From NCBI RefSeq assembly GCF_020382885.2, contig NC_058513.1, forward strand, positions 6,215,408 to 6,279,407: a stretch of 64,000 bases of DNA, written 5' to 3'. This DNA comes from Scatophagus argus. Its lineage: Eukaryota > Chordata > Actinopteri > Scatophagidae. Below, piece by piece: positions 39,101 to 49,125 of the stretch. The position numbers and the translations under genes were made by a program. Numbering within the stretch: position 1 is the first letter of the stretch; each line of letters starts with the position of its first letter. The notes below the pieces were generated by a model that made no database searches, was not told where the DNA came from, and worked only from the letters and a program-made list of their open reading frames with translations.

Positions 39101-42100
39101 CAGTGCTCCATATCTGAACGGTACGCTACGCCAACATGGTTCAGTCTGCCATCAGGACCCCAGGTAACTTAAAGGGCTGTGACCAAAAAACTGTGTGTGT
39201 GTGTGGCTGGTGTCCTTGTGTTTTAATGGAGTACACTACCGCTGCAGGGATCACATATTTACTCCACATTTAGATTGTGTTGTTGTTAAAAAATAAATAT
39301 TACTATTTTATGTTCTGATATTTTTATGTTTGAACTTTTGTTTTTGATTTTATAGAATTTGTCTGGAGCCAGCTTCAGTTTCGCCTCACGAGTGGCCTGA
39401 TGACATCACCAAGTGGCCAGTAAGTACATTTGCATGTTTCAACAATTTAAACATTACATCCTTTGATCATGGAAACTACAGCTACCAGCTGATATGTGGG
39501 GGTAATACTGGAGAATTTAGTTGAAAAGGAGGCCTGTTGTAGTTCTACATGAATTTATATATGAAGGGGCATACTGAGATGAGCAGGTGCTGTGTTGCTG
39601 CACCTTTTCCCATTTCCAGTGTAAAAATGTAGTCTGAAGTATTGCACTAATTTGTTGAAAACAGCACTGAAGCCTATCAGATCCTTACTTATAGTTCGGC
39701 TCAGTCTTACTATCATCTCCTCATCATCGTCATAAAGGTGAAATTAAGTACGAGTCCACCCTCAGTGTGAGGTCTGCATGCAGCACCTTGTTCTCACATA
39801 ATAGCTAGATGTCCAGATTAAATGTTCAGAAGAAAAGCTTTCCCTCTGGTTATGATTTGTAGATTTGTACGAGGTACAACTCCGGGAATCACACCAACCT
39901 CCCCCACATAGACTGCACCATCACAGGTCGGCCGTGCTGCATCGGAACCAAGGGGCGGTAAGCATCACTGCCACTGAACGCCACAGGAGTCAGGACGAGT
40001 CCGTAGTCAGGATGTGTCTTGGCCTATATATGACAGTAATACCAGTAATTTAACACTGAAGCTGATAAATATTTGCCAATATTAACTATACTCACTTTTA
40101 CTGTCTTAATGCTTAAATGTTAAACAGTTTGTGTTGACTATCCTTTTAATTGGTCTGACAAAAATGCCTTTGAAACAAAACGTGCACAATCACAAGTGAG
40201 ACAACACTGAAGTTAGGACCAAAGCAATTCTAAGTGATTTTATATCATATAGAAAATCCATAATATTTTTGTTGACGAGTATTTATCTGAAAAGAATATT
40301 ACACAAGAACACTGATAGCTCACATGGCAGAGTGTGTGTCCCCTCCCCCATTTCCTGTCAGTACAAAAGCTGACCTATCAAATAAAGGCCAAAAGCCCCT
40401 CCAAAAAAGCAACTGACATTTTTATCAGGTTAAGTAAAATTTCGCACATGATGCTGATTAAGCGTTTCATGTTGTAGATGTGAAATCACTTCAAGGGAGT
40501 ACTGTGACTTCATGCGCGGCTACTTCCACGAGGAGGCTACTCTCTGCTCACAGGTGGGACTCATCTCTATATCTGTAACATTTTCCCTTCCTCACATCAG
40601 TCTGACAGACTGCTTTTCATTCATCAACCTCGTACAATAGTAGCTTTTTTTTGTCCAAACAGTGTTGCAATGCATGCATACGTATTTGATTTTAAAACGC
40701 TACTGCTCCAGGTGAGGCTCGAACTCACAACCTCGGCATTGCTCTGCAGGTCACTGTCTTATAAGTACCGCGCGCTGACCGATTGCGCCACTGGAGCTTG
40801 TGATGAGCACTGAATGGAAAGGACTTTGGACAGAGTGCAACATTTTTATTTCCCTCCACAAGGTGGCAGTGGATCTTCAGGCTGCCTGACAGCACTTTCA
40901 AACTGGTTTTCTTTTCTCCTGACTGTTGATCTCTCTCCCAGGTGGCCTGCATGGACGACGTGTGTGGTTTGCTTCCTTTTCTCAACCCGGAAGTCCCAGA
41001 CCAGTTCTCCAGACTCTGGCTGTCTCTCTTTCTTCATGCTGGGTGACTGAACGTGCTTCATCTGATCAACAGGCCTCAGTTTTTAAAGCAGAACTAAAAA
41101 AGATGGTTTATGTGAAAATAGAACAGATATATCTGTCTAAATCAGAAATCAGTGAAAACAGTAAATTGTAAAATATCAGGTGGATCTGGGCCACATTAAA
41201 AATAACCATCTTCTCCATGTCTGTAGGATCCTGCACTGTCTGGTGTCAGTGTTTTTCCAGATGACGGTGTTGAGGGACATTGAGAAGCTGGCTGGCTGGC
41301 TGAGAATCTCTATCATCTACATGCTAAGCGGCATCACAGGCAACTTGGCCTCATCCATCTTCCTGCCCTACAGAGCAGAGGTGCAGTATATCTGAAACTA
41401 AAAACCCCAGGAGCATTTTCTAGCTGTTATGAAGATCGGTACTGCAACTATACTGTAAACCATGGGTGTTTTGTGAAATACTAATCTTAAACCAACAACC
41501 TGATTCCTCTTTTTCATCTCAGGTGGGTCCTGCAGGCTGCCAGTTCGGCATCCTCGCCTGTCTGTTTGTTGAGCTGTTTCAGAGCTGGCAGATCCTCGAG
41601 CGGCCGTGGCGAGCTTTTGCCAAGCTGCTGGCCATCTCGATCTTCTTCTTCTCATTTGGTTTTCTTCCTTGGATCGACAACTTTGCCCACATCTGTGGTT
41701 TTGTGTCGGGATTCTTCCTGTCCTTCGCCTTTCTGCCTTACATCAGGTATTTGTAGACAGAGATGTGTGTTGTTATTGAGATTAGCTCAAGGAGAGAATG
41801 CATCTGTGACCTCTCTGGCATGAAATAGTGGTATAGAAAAGAAGGCAGATGGTTATTCTTGTGCTATAACTAAAGAGCACATGGCTAGATCTAAAGGTAT
41901 AGTTTGAATTTTGGGGAAATGCACTTATTTGCTTTCCTAACCCCAGAGCGGGATGGCAAGATCGATGCCACTCTTATATTTGTACTCAGCTGGTTAGCTT
42001 AGCTTAGGATTTAGACTGGAAACACTGGCTCTGTCCAAAACAAAGAAAATCTGTCTACCAGCATGTTCTTCACCTTTGGCCAGCTGTTTCCTTCAGCCTC

Positions 42101-42496
42101 CAGTCTTTATGCTAAGCCAACCTTCACCTGGCTGTAGCTTCATACTTTATGAACATATGTGAAAACAGTATCAATGTTCTCATCAAACTTGTGGAAAGTA
42201 AGCAAATAAGCTTACAGTAATTCAACATAATCAACATTTTTGCACTGATTATCATTATTCTCCATAATGAAATGAATAACACAGAATTTTTTCTCCTCAG
42301 CTTTGGGCGTTCTGACATGTACCGGAAGCGGGTCCAGATCTGTGTCTTCCTGTTAATCTTCCTGGGTCTTGTCTCGGCCCTAGCCGTCCTCTTCTATGTC
42401 TACCCTGTGAAGTGTGACTGGTGCGAGTACCTCACCTGCATCCCCATCACAGACAAGTTTTGTGAGAAGTATGACCTGAATGCACACCTCCTTTGA
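28002..42496 (+). CDS. rhbdf1: Inactive rhomboid protein 1 (iRhom1), 19 coding exons, 903 aa
   Basis: Coding exons: 28002-28115, 28258-28391, 28738-28884, 34041-34269, 34834-35040, 36031-36153, 36398-36540, 36694-36948, 37072-37183, 37319-37393, 37545-37706, 39063-39163, 39356-39419, 39863-39957, 40478-40553, 40942-41042, 41227-41380, 41523-41746, 42301-42496 (2712 nt). All junctions keep frame and use GT-AG. The cytosolic N-terminus has [22 protein letters not shown] and [24 protein letters not shown] and [10 protein letters not shown]. The first membrane segment is at about 456-477. The Cys-rich luminal iRhom domain follows (about 480-705; N-glycosylation sequons in YLNGT and GNHT). In the rhomboid core, GPAG (766-769) replaces the catalytic GxSG, so Ser is lost, while His820 (AHICGF) is kept. 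iRhoms escort ADAM17 from the ER and restrain EGFR-ligand processing. Human RHBDF1 has 855 residues; the extra length is N-terminal. Exon 4 could begin at 28747 instead. Confidence 0.95.
28230..28252 (+). repeat. (TG)n array abutting the acceptor of rhbdf1 exon 3
   Basis: About 11 TG units run to within 5 bases of the acceptor AG (28256-28257). They replace a normal pyrimidine tract. Confidence 0.95.
28401..28449 (+). repeat. (AC)n array just after the donor of rhbdf1 exon 3
   Basis: About 24 AC units begin 9 bases after the exon 3 boundary at 28391. They are complementary to the (TG)n array on the other side of the exon. Confidence 0.95.
29917..29939 (+). repeat. (TG)n array in rhbdf1 intron 4
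   Basis: About 11 TG units follow GAGA in intron 4. Confidence 0.9.
30105..30131 (+). repeat. (AG)n microsatellite in rhbdf1 intron 4
   Basis: About 13 AG units. Confidence 0.9.
30586..30820 (+). other. Exon-like segment in rhbdf1 intron 4, possible alternative first coding exon
   Basis: The segment is G/C-richer than its surroundings and ends in a strong donor (GGACAG|gtgagt at 30820). An ATG at 30780 (context ggtATGA) gives [13 protein letters not shown] plus two bases. This joins in phase to exon 5 at 34041 (AG + G), giving ...[11 protein letters not shown]. The frame is also open upstream to a TAG at 30690. Read in another frame, 30586-30705 is open and protein-like; one extra G in the run at 30702-30706 would fuse both frames. 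It does not fit as an internal exon after exon 4. The likeliest reading is an alternative promoter giving an iRhom1 with a shortened N-terminus. There is no transcript evidence. Confidence 0.3.
31021..31215 (+). repeat. Fold-back MITE-like percomorph repeat, left part, interrupted by (TG)n
   Basis: GTTTGACATTTTGGGAATAC, GCTGATACCAATCTC, TTGTCTGTTC and TTACTTAGCTTATC follow the family consensus. A (TG)n run at 31147-31167 interrupts it, then AGCTAGCCTG and GCCTACAAGCAGC continue. Confidence 0.6.
33745..33835 (+). repeat. Dispersed repeat of the 'ATGTTAGCATGCTGACATTA' family, copy 2
   Basis: GCATGTTGGCATGCTAGCAT, CATTTATACCTGCATGCTGA and CATTAGCATTGCTGTCGACT match the same percomorph repeat as the copy at 13525. 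Confidence 0.5.
34797..34815 (+). repeat. (TG)n array before the acceptor of rhbdf1 exon 6
   Basis: TG units and TG-rich sequence occupy the place of the pyrimidine tract; the acceptor AG is at 34832-34833. This is a second rhbdf1 exon with a TG-type 3' splice region. Confidence 0.9.
37771..37921 (+). repeat. Widespread metazoan dispersed repeat ('CCTCTGTCAAGGAGG' family)
   Basis: ACCTCTGTCAAGGAGGTCGT, TTTGTCTGTTTGTCAGCAGA, AAAACTGCTGGCC, ATGAAACTTGGTGGAAAGGT and AGAAGAACCCATTCAA follow, in order, a repeat I recognise from many fish and invertebrate genomes. The class is uncertain to me. It lies in rhbdf1 intron 12, sense orientation. Confidence 0.65.
38068..38105. repeat. Perfect 17-bp inverted repeat with a 4-base loop
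   Basis: The left arm AATTAGTTCATCGTTGG (38068-38084) and the right arm CCAACGATGAACTAATT (38089-38105) are exact reverse complements around TAAG. The rhbdf1 pre-mRNA would form a stable hairpin here, in intron 12. Confidence 0.95.
38266..38974 (+). mobile_element. hAT-family DNA transposon, internally deleted, complete ends
   Basis: The left end CAGTGCTTCTCAA (38266-38278) and right end TTGAGAAGCACTG (38962-38974) are perfect 13-bp terminal inverted repeats of the hAT/Charlie type. Both sides carry the identical 8-bp target duplication TTTTGTTG (38258-38265 and 38975-38982), the hAT hallmark. G-runs next to both ends (38284-38292 and 38899-38946) are also typical. At 709 bp there is no room for a full transposase, so the element is non-autonomous. 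It carries a damaged BED-finger frame. It sits in rhbdf1 intron 12, about 90 bases before exon 13. Confidence 0.93.
38487..38868 (+). pseudogene. Broken BED zinc-finger frame of a hAT transposase
   Basis: ATG 38487 opens a frame containing [13 protein letters not shown] and ERPVCLL, the start of a ZBED/hAT-transposase BED finger. Near 38650 the frame is lost by what looks like a 2-base deletion. The second half continues in another frame as [20 protein letters not shown] followed by PNH and LELFQPKR, providing the HxxxxH part. The catalytic RNase-H and hAT dimerisation domains are absent. It is a relic, not a working gene. Confidence 0.75.
40694..40697 (-). terminator. Pol III terminator of tRNA-Ile(UAU)
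   Basis: AAAA on the + strand gives TTTT on the minus strand, 6 bases beyond the 3' end of the tRNA coding part. This is the normal Pol III stop signal. Confidence 0.75.
40704..40797 (-). tRNA. tRNA-Ile (anticodon UAU) with a 20-nt intron
   Basis: Read on the minus strand, the acceptor strands GCTCCAG and CTGGAGC pair perfectly with discriminator A. The D arm TGGCGCAATCGG is also a good A box. The anticodon loop CTTATAA gives UAU. The T arm GTGAGTTCGAGCCTCAC is perfect and includes the B box. Between position 37 and the 3' anticodon stem lies a 20-nt intron (AGACAGTGACCTGCAGAGCA); vertebrate tRNA-Ile(UAU) genes are characteristically intron-bearing. Without it the tRNA is 74 nt. It decodes AUA. 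It lies antisense in rhbdf1 intron 16 and looks functional. Confidence 0.96.
41891..42214 (+). repeat. Fold-back MITE-like percomorph repeat, near-complete
   Basis: The left arm runs from CTAAAGGTATAGTTTGAATT through GCACTTATTTGCTTTCC, AAGATCGATGCCACTC and GTTAGCTTAGCTTAGG. The right arm (GCTGTAGCTTCATACTTTAT, AGTATCAATGTTCTCATC, GTAAGCAAATAAGC) is its diverged reverse complement, so the whole folds back. It lies in rhbdf1 intron 19, the last intron; its right tip is missing. Confidence 0.75.
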
Positions 42497-43310
42497 ATGA
42501 AACTTTTGCAAACGCTGGATGTTGATGAAGCTGTAAGTTGGATGTGGCGCCACAATGCAACTTGTGACTGAGCAAGAACATTTCGTCTGGAGTGATGAGC
42601 AGTTCAGGATTTCATGTGGACCTGTTTGTTTGACTGTTTCTAAAGGTACGACAGGCCCATTCTGAGTAAAGGCTATGCATGACAGCCTTCAGGCATTTTA
42701 TTAAAAACATTCACACACCAAACTAAAAATGTAAACAACTGGACTAATCAATGACCAGTCACACAGAGGAGTTACAAAGACAGTTTTTTTCCCCTGCCAA
42801 ATCACTTACCTCTTTTTTGTGGTAAAACTGACTCAACAGCACCCCTCAGTGGACACCTTCAATGGAACTTTTTGTACTTTTTTATTGACTATTTCATTAT
42901 GGATTTGAAACTGTCCAAGAAATGAGACTCTAAAATGCTTAAATGTGCCTTATTGACACAAAACCAGACACACAATGTATTTTTGTGCCAATTATCAGTT
43001 TATGATCGCAGTTTATGACATTTTAGTTGCTGTTCGTAAAACTGAAGGAACTGCATTCCACGCAATCATAAAAATATGTTTTTATACTTCGATTGCTTGA
43101 ATGCCATTCCACTTTTTTTTACTACCCTGGAAACCTACAATGCACTTCATTCACAAATAGATTTTTATATTCACCCTGTGTTACATCAGTAGAGAGCACA
43201 CGTCTGTTCTGTAGTTAATAGCTGTTATGGAGGTGAATTTGTGTTACTTCGTTCAATGTGGTGGCGTTTTAGCCACCTGAAAATAAACATGATGAGATCC
43301 AAAGTCATTT
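42497..43310 (+). other. rhbdf1: rhbdf1 3' UTR with poly(A) signal AATAAA at 43282-43287
   Basis: The first canonical AATAAA after the stop lies at 43282-43287, giving a 3' UTR of about 0.8 kb. A second AATAAA at 43738-43743 would give a longer form that includes two tRNA relics. Confidence 0.55.
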
Positions 43311-43365
43311 TTATGTGTGTTCGTTGCCTCATCACAGAGGATGCATACAGAAAACAAAGCTTCTC

Positions 43366-43464
43366 TACTCCAGGTGGGGCTCAAATTCAAAACAAAACAG
43401 GCACATGCACCCTCTACATGTATGTTGACCTGTGTTTGAAGGTGTTTTGATTTTCACTTGGGAC
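43366..43464 (-). pseudogene. Degenerate tRNA-Ile(UAU)-related relic
   Basis: The + strand reads TACTCCAGGTGGGGCTCAAA then TTCA, against TGCTCCAGGTGAGGCTCGAA then CTCA in the intact copy. The far end (TTTTCACTTGGGAC) resembles its 5' acceptor and D arm (TGCGCCACTGGAGC). The middle is strongly diverged and the anticodon is not readable. Confidence 0.45.
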
Positions 43465-43621
43465 TCTCACATGAAAATCTCTGGAACTGCTGAACTTACA
43501 AGATGCAACAAGTTTTAGGTTTTGAGTACAAACCTCCCAAAACATTACAGCAGCTATGATGCATAATACTTTTGTCTTGTTAATCACTGGTTTGACAGTA
43601 AGACTCAATGACTGAAGCATT

Positions 43622-43709
43622 GTTTCCTAATGGGTCATTACACAGTGCTTGTACGTTAGTAGCCTGCAGTGAAATGATCAGGTTGGGTGTTTGAGCCTCA
43701 CCTGAAGCA
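43622..43709 (+). pseudogene. Decayed intron-bearing tRNA-Ile(UAU) relic
   Basis: The 3' half closely follows the intact gene, including its intron: CCTGCAG, AATG, AGGTT, then TTTGAGCCTCACCTGAAGCA against TTCGAGCCTCACCTGGAGCA. The 5' half and anticodon arm are degraded (TTGTACGTTAG). Sharing intron sequence shows it came from gene duplication, not from mature tRNA retroposition. Confidence 0.65.
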
Positions 43710-43743
43710 GAGAAGTTTACTCTGTTAATGGAGAACCAATAAA

Positions 43744-45280
43744 AACACTTGCAGACAGTAGCCTCTAGTCTTGTAGCTTTAGACTAACACTTAAGACTTA
43801 AACCTGATTGTTAGAGTGGCTAAACTTCTTAATGACTACAGGCCTTGGCCATCGTGCTGCAGCTGCTTTGATTAAAGTAAAGCTGTGCATGTGTGTCCTT
43901 TTCAACAAACTGCCGACTGTTGACCTTTGATGCTCAAAGTATAACAAGATTCCTAATAATCTATGCAATCATATCATACTGAAAATATATACACCACCAG
44001 TTGAAACGGTCAAATCCACAAAAAAAAACATTAAGGCGAAACTGCTTTAGAACTATCTCATTATGTTGCACTACTGCTACTACTGAAAATACTGATTCAT
44101 TTTTGAAGGTACTTTGCCAAGACAGTTTTAGCAGCAGTGATGGGCTCTAGTTGTGCAGTTTTACCTGCTCAGTTCTAGTTTGGGTAAAGTAACAATCCAT
44201 GTCTGGAGCATCTTTCCGAATATCAAACACTCAATATCCTTATGTGTGAAAGTGGCTTTAAGAGGAGGTAAAGCTGCAGTCAAACTTTTCTTTCCTTTTC
44301 TCTTCTCCCAGTAGTACCTAGCCAAATGCCAAGGTTAAACACCTAAACTGTGTATCACCCAGGCCTCTACAGGTCACACACAATTATGTTTTAAGTTCTC
44401 ATAAAGCCTGGTTAGTTGGTTAAAGGATAGTTGTGTTTTGTGAACGCCCACTAGATGGCAACCCAAACCCAATAACACACACAACATGATGCTGCTGAGA
44501 GTACACAGCTTGAATTACTGCGACATCGCTGTGTTGTTCTTTGGGATTTGAATGTCATTAAATCGAGCAGAAGGTTTATTAGCGTGCAGAACTCTTATTA
44601 GCACTCCCTGATGCTCTCTATGCATTATACCACTGGACTTGTTCACTCAGTCCCTGCCCTTCCTTTTTCTTTTACACACACGCACACACACACACACACA
44701 CACACTCATGATTGCTCTGGCATTCATTAAGTCTTGTCTGTAATTGAGTCTAAATAAGAGTGTACTTATGTTAGAGAGGATCTCTGAGAGCACAAACACA
44801 GACAACACTGGTCTGCATACAAAATACAGCAGTAGGACTCAGGCTTTTTCTTTGCACTTCATACTGCATTAAGTTGTTTCTGTTTTGTTCCAGTCTCTCC
44901 TACACATGGGGGTCAGAGGTCTCACACTCAGTATGTTTGAATAAAAATACACTAAGTAAAAATTCTGGGAGATGCTTCAACTCACTTTTTAACATTGCAA
45001 CAATGCTACAATCATATGTGATTTTAGACTCGTTTTAGGGGCACTCAAACACACCTACATTTTATCTCAACATCGCAAAAAAATATGTTATTATCATCAT
45101 TAATATTATCATTATTATTATTAGTGCTAATAATAATTTTAATAATTGTCTTTATTATTTCTAGCCCTTGAAAGAAACTAGATATAATATCTATGTTGGT
45201 TGCCTAATTTCTGTGCACTCATTTCATTTCAGCTCAGTGTGAGCGTCTGTGCTGCGTTTTGCTGTCATTTACGGCCATGC
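43744..45280. other. Intergenic DNA downstream of rhbdf1
   Basis: This is A/T-rich with no supported exon. It contains an (AC)n array at 44674-44705 (with one CG interruption) and an ATT/TAA-rich low-complexity stretch at about 45090-45150. Confidence 0.4.
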
Positions 45281-45635
45281 TGTGTTTCCTCTCCCCTGGG
45301 GGCGGGGCTTAGGGTTAGTCCTCCTCCACGCACAGGGAACAGAGCACGGGAGAGACAGGTGAATCTAATGTTTCTTGAGTTGTTCTTACGCTCGTTAATT
45401 CTTTCTTTGTTTTGCTCTGTTTAAGATGCAGCATGAATGTGGAAGCGGAAAAGACGTTGGCTTTTTTAACTTCACATATGACCATACAGGAATGTTAGCT
45501 TTTCCACAAATACACCTCATCAAAAATCAAAACAGTCAGGTTCAGGTGAGAATCAGGTGTTGATGTTACCTGACTACACTGATCACAGTACTGTATTGTA
45601 GTATTCATTTACAATAATGTCTAAATTGATATCAA

Positions 45636-45654
45636 CCCCCCCCCCCCCCCCCCC
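45636..45654 (+). repeat. (C)19 homopolymer
   Basis: An uninterrupted run of nineteen C. Confidence 0.9.
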
Positions 45655-45732
45655 ATCTTCCTATCATCAGTCATAAATAGTCTGGTTGCTGTGTTTGCCA
45701 TTTGGTTGACGGGAAGAGAAGGAGAGAGCAGG

Positions 45733-46976
45733 ATGGAGTTGACAGAGAGAAAGCAGGAGGAACCAGGTGAGGAAGTGGACAGGTAGTGAAGTCAATATGG
45801 TTATAGTGGCAATAGAGGAACTGAGAGGGGAAAAAACATTTCATTTACTAAAGAATTTTACATGTAAGAGAGCTGAGCCTCCCTAAAGGCCTGATTGTGA
45901 ACTCGCCCCTGACTGCAGCGTTTCCTTTTCTTTCTCTACACAGAAAAAGAGAGAGAGAGAGCGATGAGAGACCTTTGTTACGGCTAGCCAGTGTTATTGA
46001 TTGTCAGATCATTTGACATTTTGGTCATCAGGTTATTTGAGGGCATTTCTGTCCAGCTTTTGTCGTGACCTTTTTTGTGAAGTCTTGACATTCGTGTGTG
46101 CTAAAAAGGGTAAAGCCTACGCTGTTTATTGACTGAGGTGACAAATCAGAGAGAGAAAAGACACAAGAGTTCGATGAGAGGATAAATACCAGTTTTGTTT
46201 GAAGCTACAGCCAGCATCTGTTTAACAATTAGCATTTATTTTGGAGTCGTGAATTGTTTCTGGCAATTTGGTGAATGTAAGTCCAGTATTCACTCTTGAA
46301 CCGATTCCCAAAGGAAATGGGCTGAAAGACACTACAAAGGCACTGGTGATAATCCTCTGTATTCATCACTTACATTGTTATGTGATACATTATTAGAAAA
46401 ATACAGTTTGTAGCCTGATCTAAATGTCATATTACATACAACACCACATGAGTTGGTATGCTCTCATTTTTGCCCCTATAAAATCTGGTGGAGCAGCTCA
46501 TAGTGACAAATTAATGACCCTGCCGACATACAGACCCTGAAAAATCATCTCACGACTTGTCTTATTCCATCACCTAGTGTGTGTGTGTGTTTGGCCTAAT
46601 GGAGGCAGCCTCCAAAGCCATTAGACCCCCCTCCCCCGCTCACAAAAACCCCTCATCCCCTGCAGACTCCTCATAGGAAATTATCTCTCCACTCTCCTCC
46701 TACTCCCCCACCCCACTCCTCACACACACACACCTCTCCTTTCTCCAATCCAACTCTATCCCATCACGTCCTCCTCCTCCTGTCCATTTCATGCCTCCCA
46801 ATTTCTATCACTCATTCATCATTTTGTTTTCCAACCCACACACACAAATGCACACACTTTTGCTGCACCCCCGACTCTCCATCACTGCTCCTATAGAAAT
46901 GGTAATGGCACATGAAGAGGATGGTATCTACGAGCCATTGATCAGCATCAACGAGGCACACTTAGATAGCACATAG
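45733..46976 (+). other. Candidate two-exon 37-residue micropeptide gene
   Basis: ATG 45733 opens MELTERKQEEP up to a consensus donor (GAACCAG|gtgagg, exon end 45766). A strong acceptor (CACTGCTCCTATAG, 46896) begins a second exon in matching phase. It continues MVMAHEEDGIYEPLISIN and EAHLDST and stops at TAG 46974-46976. An ATTAAA follows at 47060-47065, and a GC box (GGGGCGGGGC) lies upstream at about 45299. The joined peptide is acidic, without a membrane segment, and contains a YEPL (YxxL-type) motif. I do not recognise it. It could equally be the last exon of a larger gene whose other exons I missed, or chance. Confidence 0.22.
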
Positions 46977-47296
46977 ATACTCCCTAGACCTCCCCCTCTT
47001 CCCTCTGTTCCTCCCCACCTCATCTTATCTTGTAATGGATGGTTGTTTTTTGGGAGCACATTAAAAATCATGTTTCCCACATCGATGGCTGACATTTACA
47101 GTGAAGATGAGAAAATGAGTGACTGTGAGGCTAAAACAGACAGATAGACCGACAGCCCGACAGACCAATAGATAGACAGATAGATGTAGCTGTTGTTGTG
47201 TCTGCATGGAAAGGCGACTCTGAAATGAGACCCTGACAGCTGGCCAACAGGTGGCCAATGACAGATTCTCTGTCTTTATTGTGCCTGAAACAACCA

Positions 47297-47380
47297 ACAC
47301 ACACACACACACACACAACCTCTTACCCCTCTTAGTTGGCCTCCTTCACCTGATGCCCTGGGTGCTGAGCATGAGGAGAT

Positions 47381-47418
<38 letters not shown>
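47297..47418. repeat. Inverted (AC)n / (TG)n(AG)n microsatellite pair
   Basis: (AC)n at 47297-47317 faces (TG)10 at 47381-47400, which continues as (AG)9 to 47418. Confidence 0.93.
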
Positions 47419-48731
47419 TGAAGGGGGAAGGGAGGAGGCAGGCCAAACACACACCTGTCTGATGATCCCACCTATGGCAGAGTTGATGGAGAGTAATGTT
47501 ATAGGCCCCCCTGAAACCACAGGGTCCTGTATACCACCTGGACTGACTCTGACAAGCCTCTTCTGCCTGCGTGTGTGTTTAAGTCTGATGACATTTTTGT
47601 TATTGCAAGTATTAACGTAGTTCCCTTCATACTTCTCAGAAAATGAATGCATTTAAATTTTGGCTTGTTTGGCTGCAATAACATAGTTTATTTAGATATA
47701 GATGACATAACAGGTACGTTTGCTATTTAAACTCCTGCTTAAAATCAAAATGAAAATCTCACCTTGACTTTAGTGCTCACTTTGTCACTTCTGTAAGAAC
47801 TAGTGCCGGCAAAAAAATAATGAAAAGATAGTTGTACCAATTCATCTTTGGAAAACTTTATTATTAGATATTGTCATTTTAATTTAAACTTTTTAAAAAA
47901 TGAATGTCTTTGAACACATACGGATCACATGGTTATAACATTATTGGTGTGATTAACCTCTTGCTAAGATTTAAACTAATAATATCGTCAGCCATTGGTT
48001 TGTGGACTTATGAAACCTCTAGTTTGGCATTGCTACCTTGTGTTTTTAGAGCTGGAAGTTATCATATTTGGATGAGAGGGTGGAGCTGAAGAAGATGCAC
48101 ACTGTTACACCTCTATCCTGATCATTTTACTCTAAATAGGACCTGGATTTACCAAATGAACATCATGCTGGATCCAAGAAGACTTGAAACTCTTTACTGA
48201 GACCACAGACAAGTAGGAAACTGTTTACTGAGGAAATAAATGAAGTGCAAAATAGGGTCAGTTTCTCATAGGCTTACATACAATTGGACTGTTTTGTTTT
48301 GTGTTTTTTTTTGTTGTTGTTTGGTTGGTTGTTTTTTTTTTTTTTGCAGGCAGAAAAGCCTCACTCTGGCAATTACAAAGAAAGCAGGTTTAAGGTATTT
48401 GTGCATTGGCTTCACTTTTCAGACTTGGAATCTCTCTCCACTACTTGTGCAGTTTATGGTTTGACAGATAGTAACTACTATGTATAAGAAACTCCAACAT
48501 CAAGTTGCACTGAATTCTTTGGAGATTGTGCATCATCAGGGGGAACGACAGGGGCAACAACCAGATCTTATATAGTACTGTTACGCGACTTACTCCCTAA
48601 GTGCCCTCCTCGTCCATGCACACATTTCCCTGTCATCTCCAGAGGACAATCCTCCTATTCCTCTCCATGTGTCTTCCAGTCGTGCTGAAGACCTGCTCTT
48701 ATCCTCCACTCATTGGCTCCGAGTCACTAAT

Positions 48732-48768
<37 letters not shown>

Positions 48769-49125
48769 ATTAGTGATCACTCTAACAATACTCTTTTCCT
48801 GAATGCCCTCTGAGAATCTCTCTGATGGTTGGTAACTCTCTTGTGCTCTATCTCACTGGGTGTATGTAAGTGCACGCGACCTCCTCCCTCCTCCCCCCTC
48901 CCCCCTCTGTGTGGGTTATGTCTCACTGGATTCATTTTCACGGAATTGTTATCTGATATTCACACAGCGCACACGTGAACCATAAAGGAAACTGAACAAA
49001 AAGAGAAGAAAATATCAAAAAAAAAAAAAAGATGAAAGAAAATGCAAGGTTTGCACTGTCTCCATCCAGATCCAACCGGCCTCTGAGATGCCCCGAGTGT
49101 GTTTAAGTTAATGATGCACTAACAT
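47419..49125. other. Intergenic, no supported gene
   Basis: It contains an (AC)n array at 48735-48766, flanked by the 7-bp inverted repeat CACTAAT/ATTAGTG, plus T-rich and A-rich runs (48332-48345, 49018-49030). Nothing coding is recognised. Confidence 0.4.
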
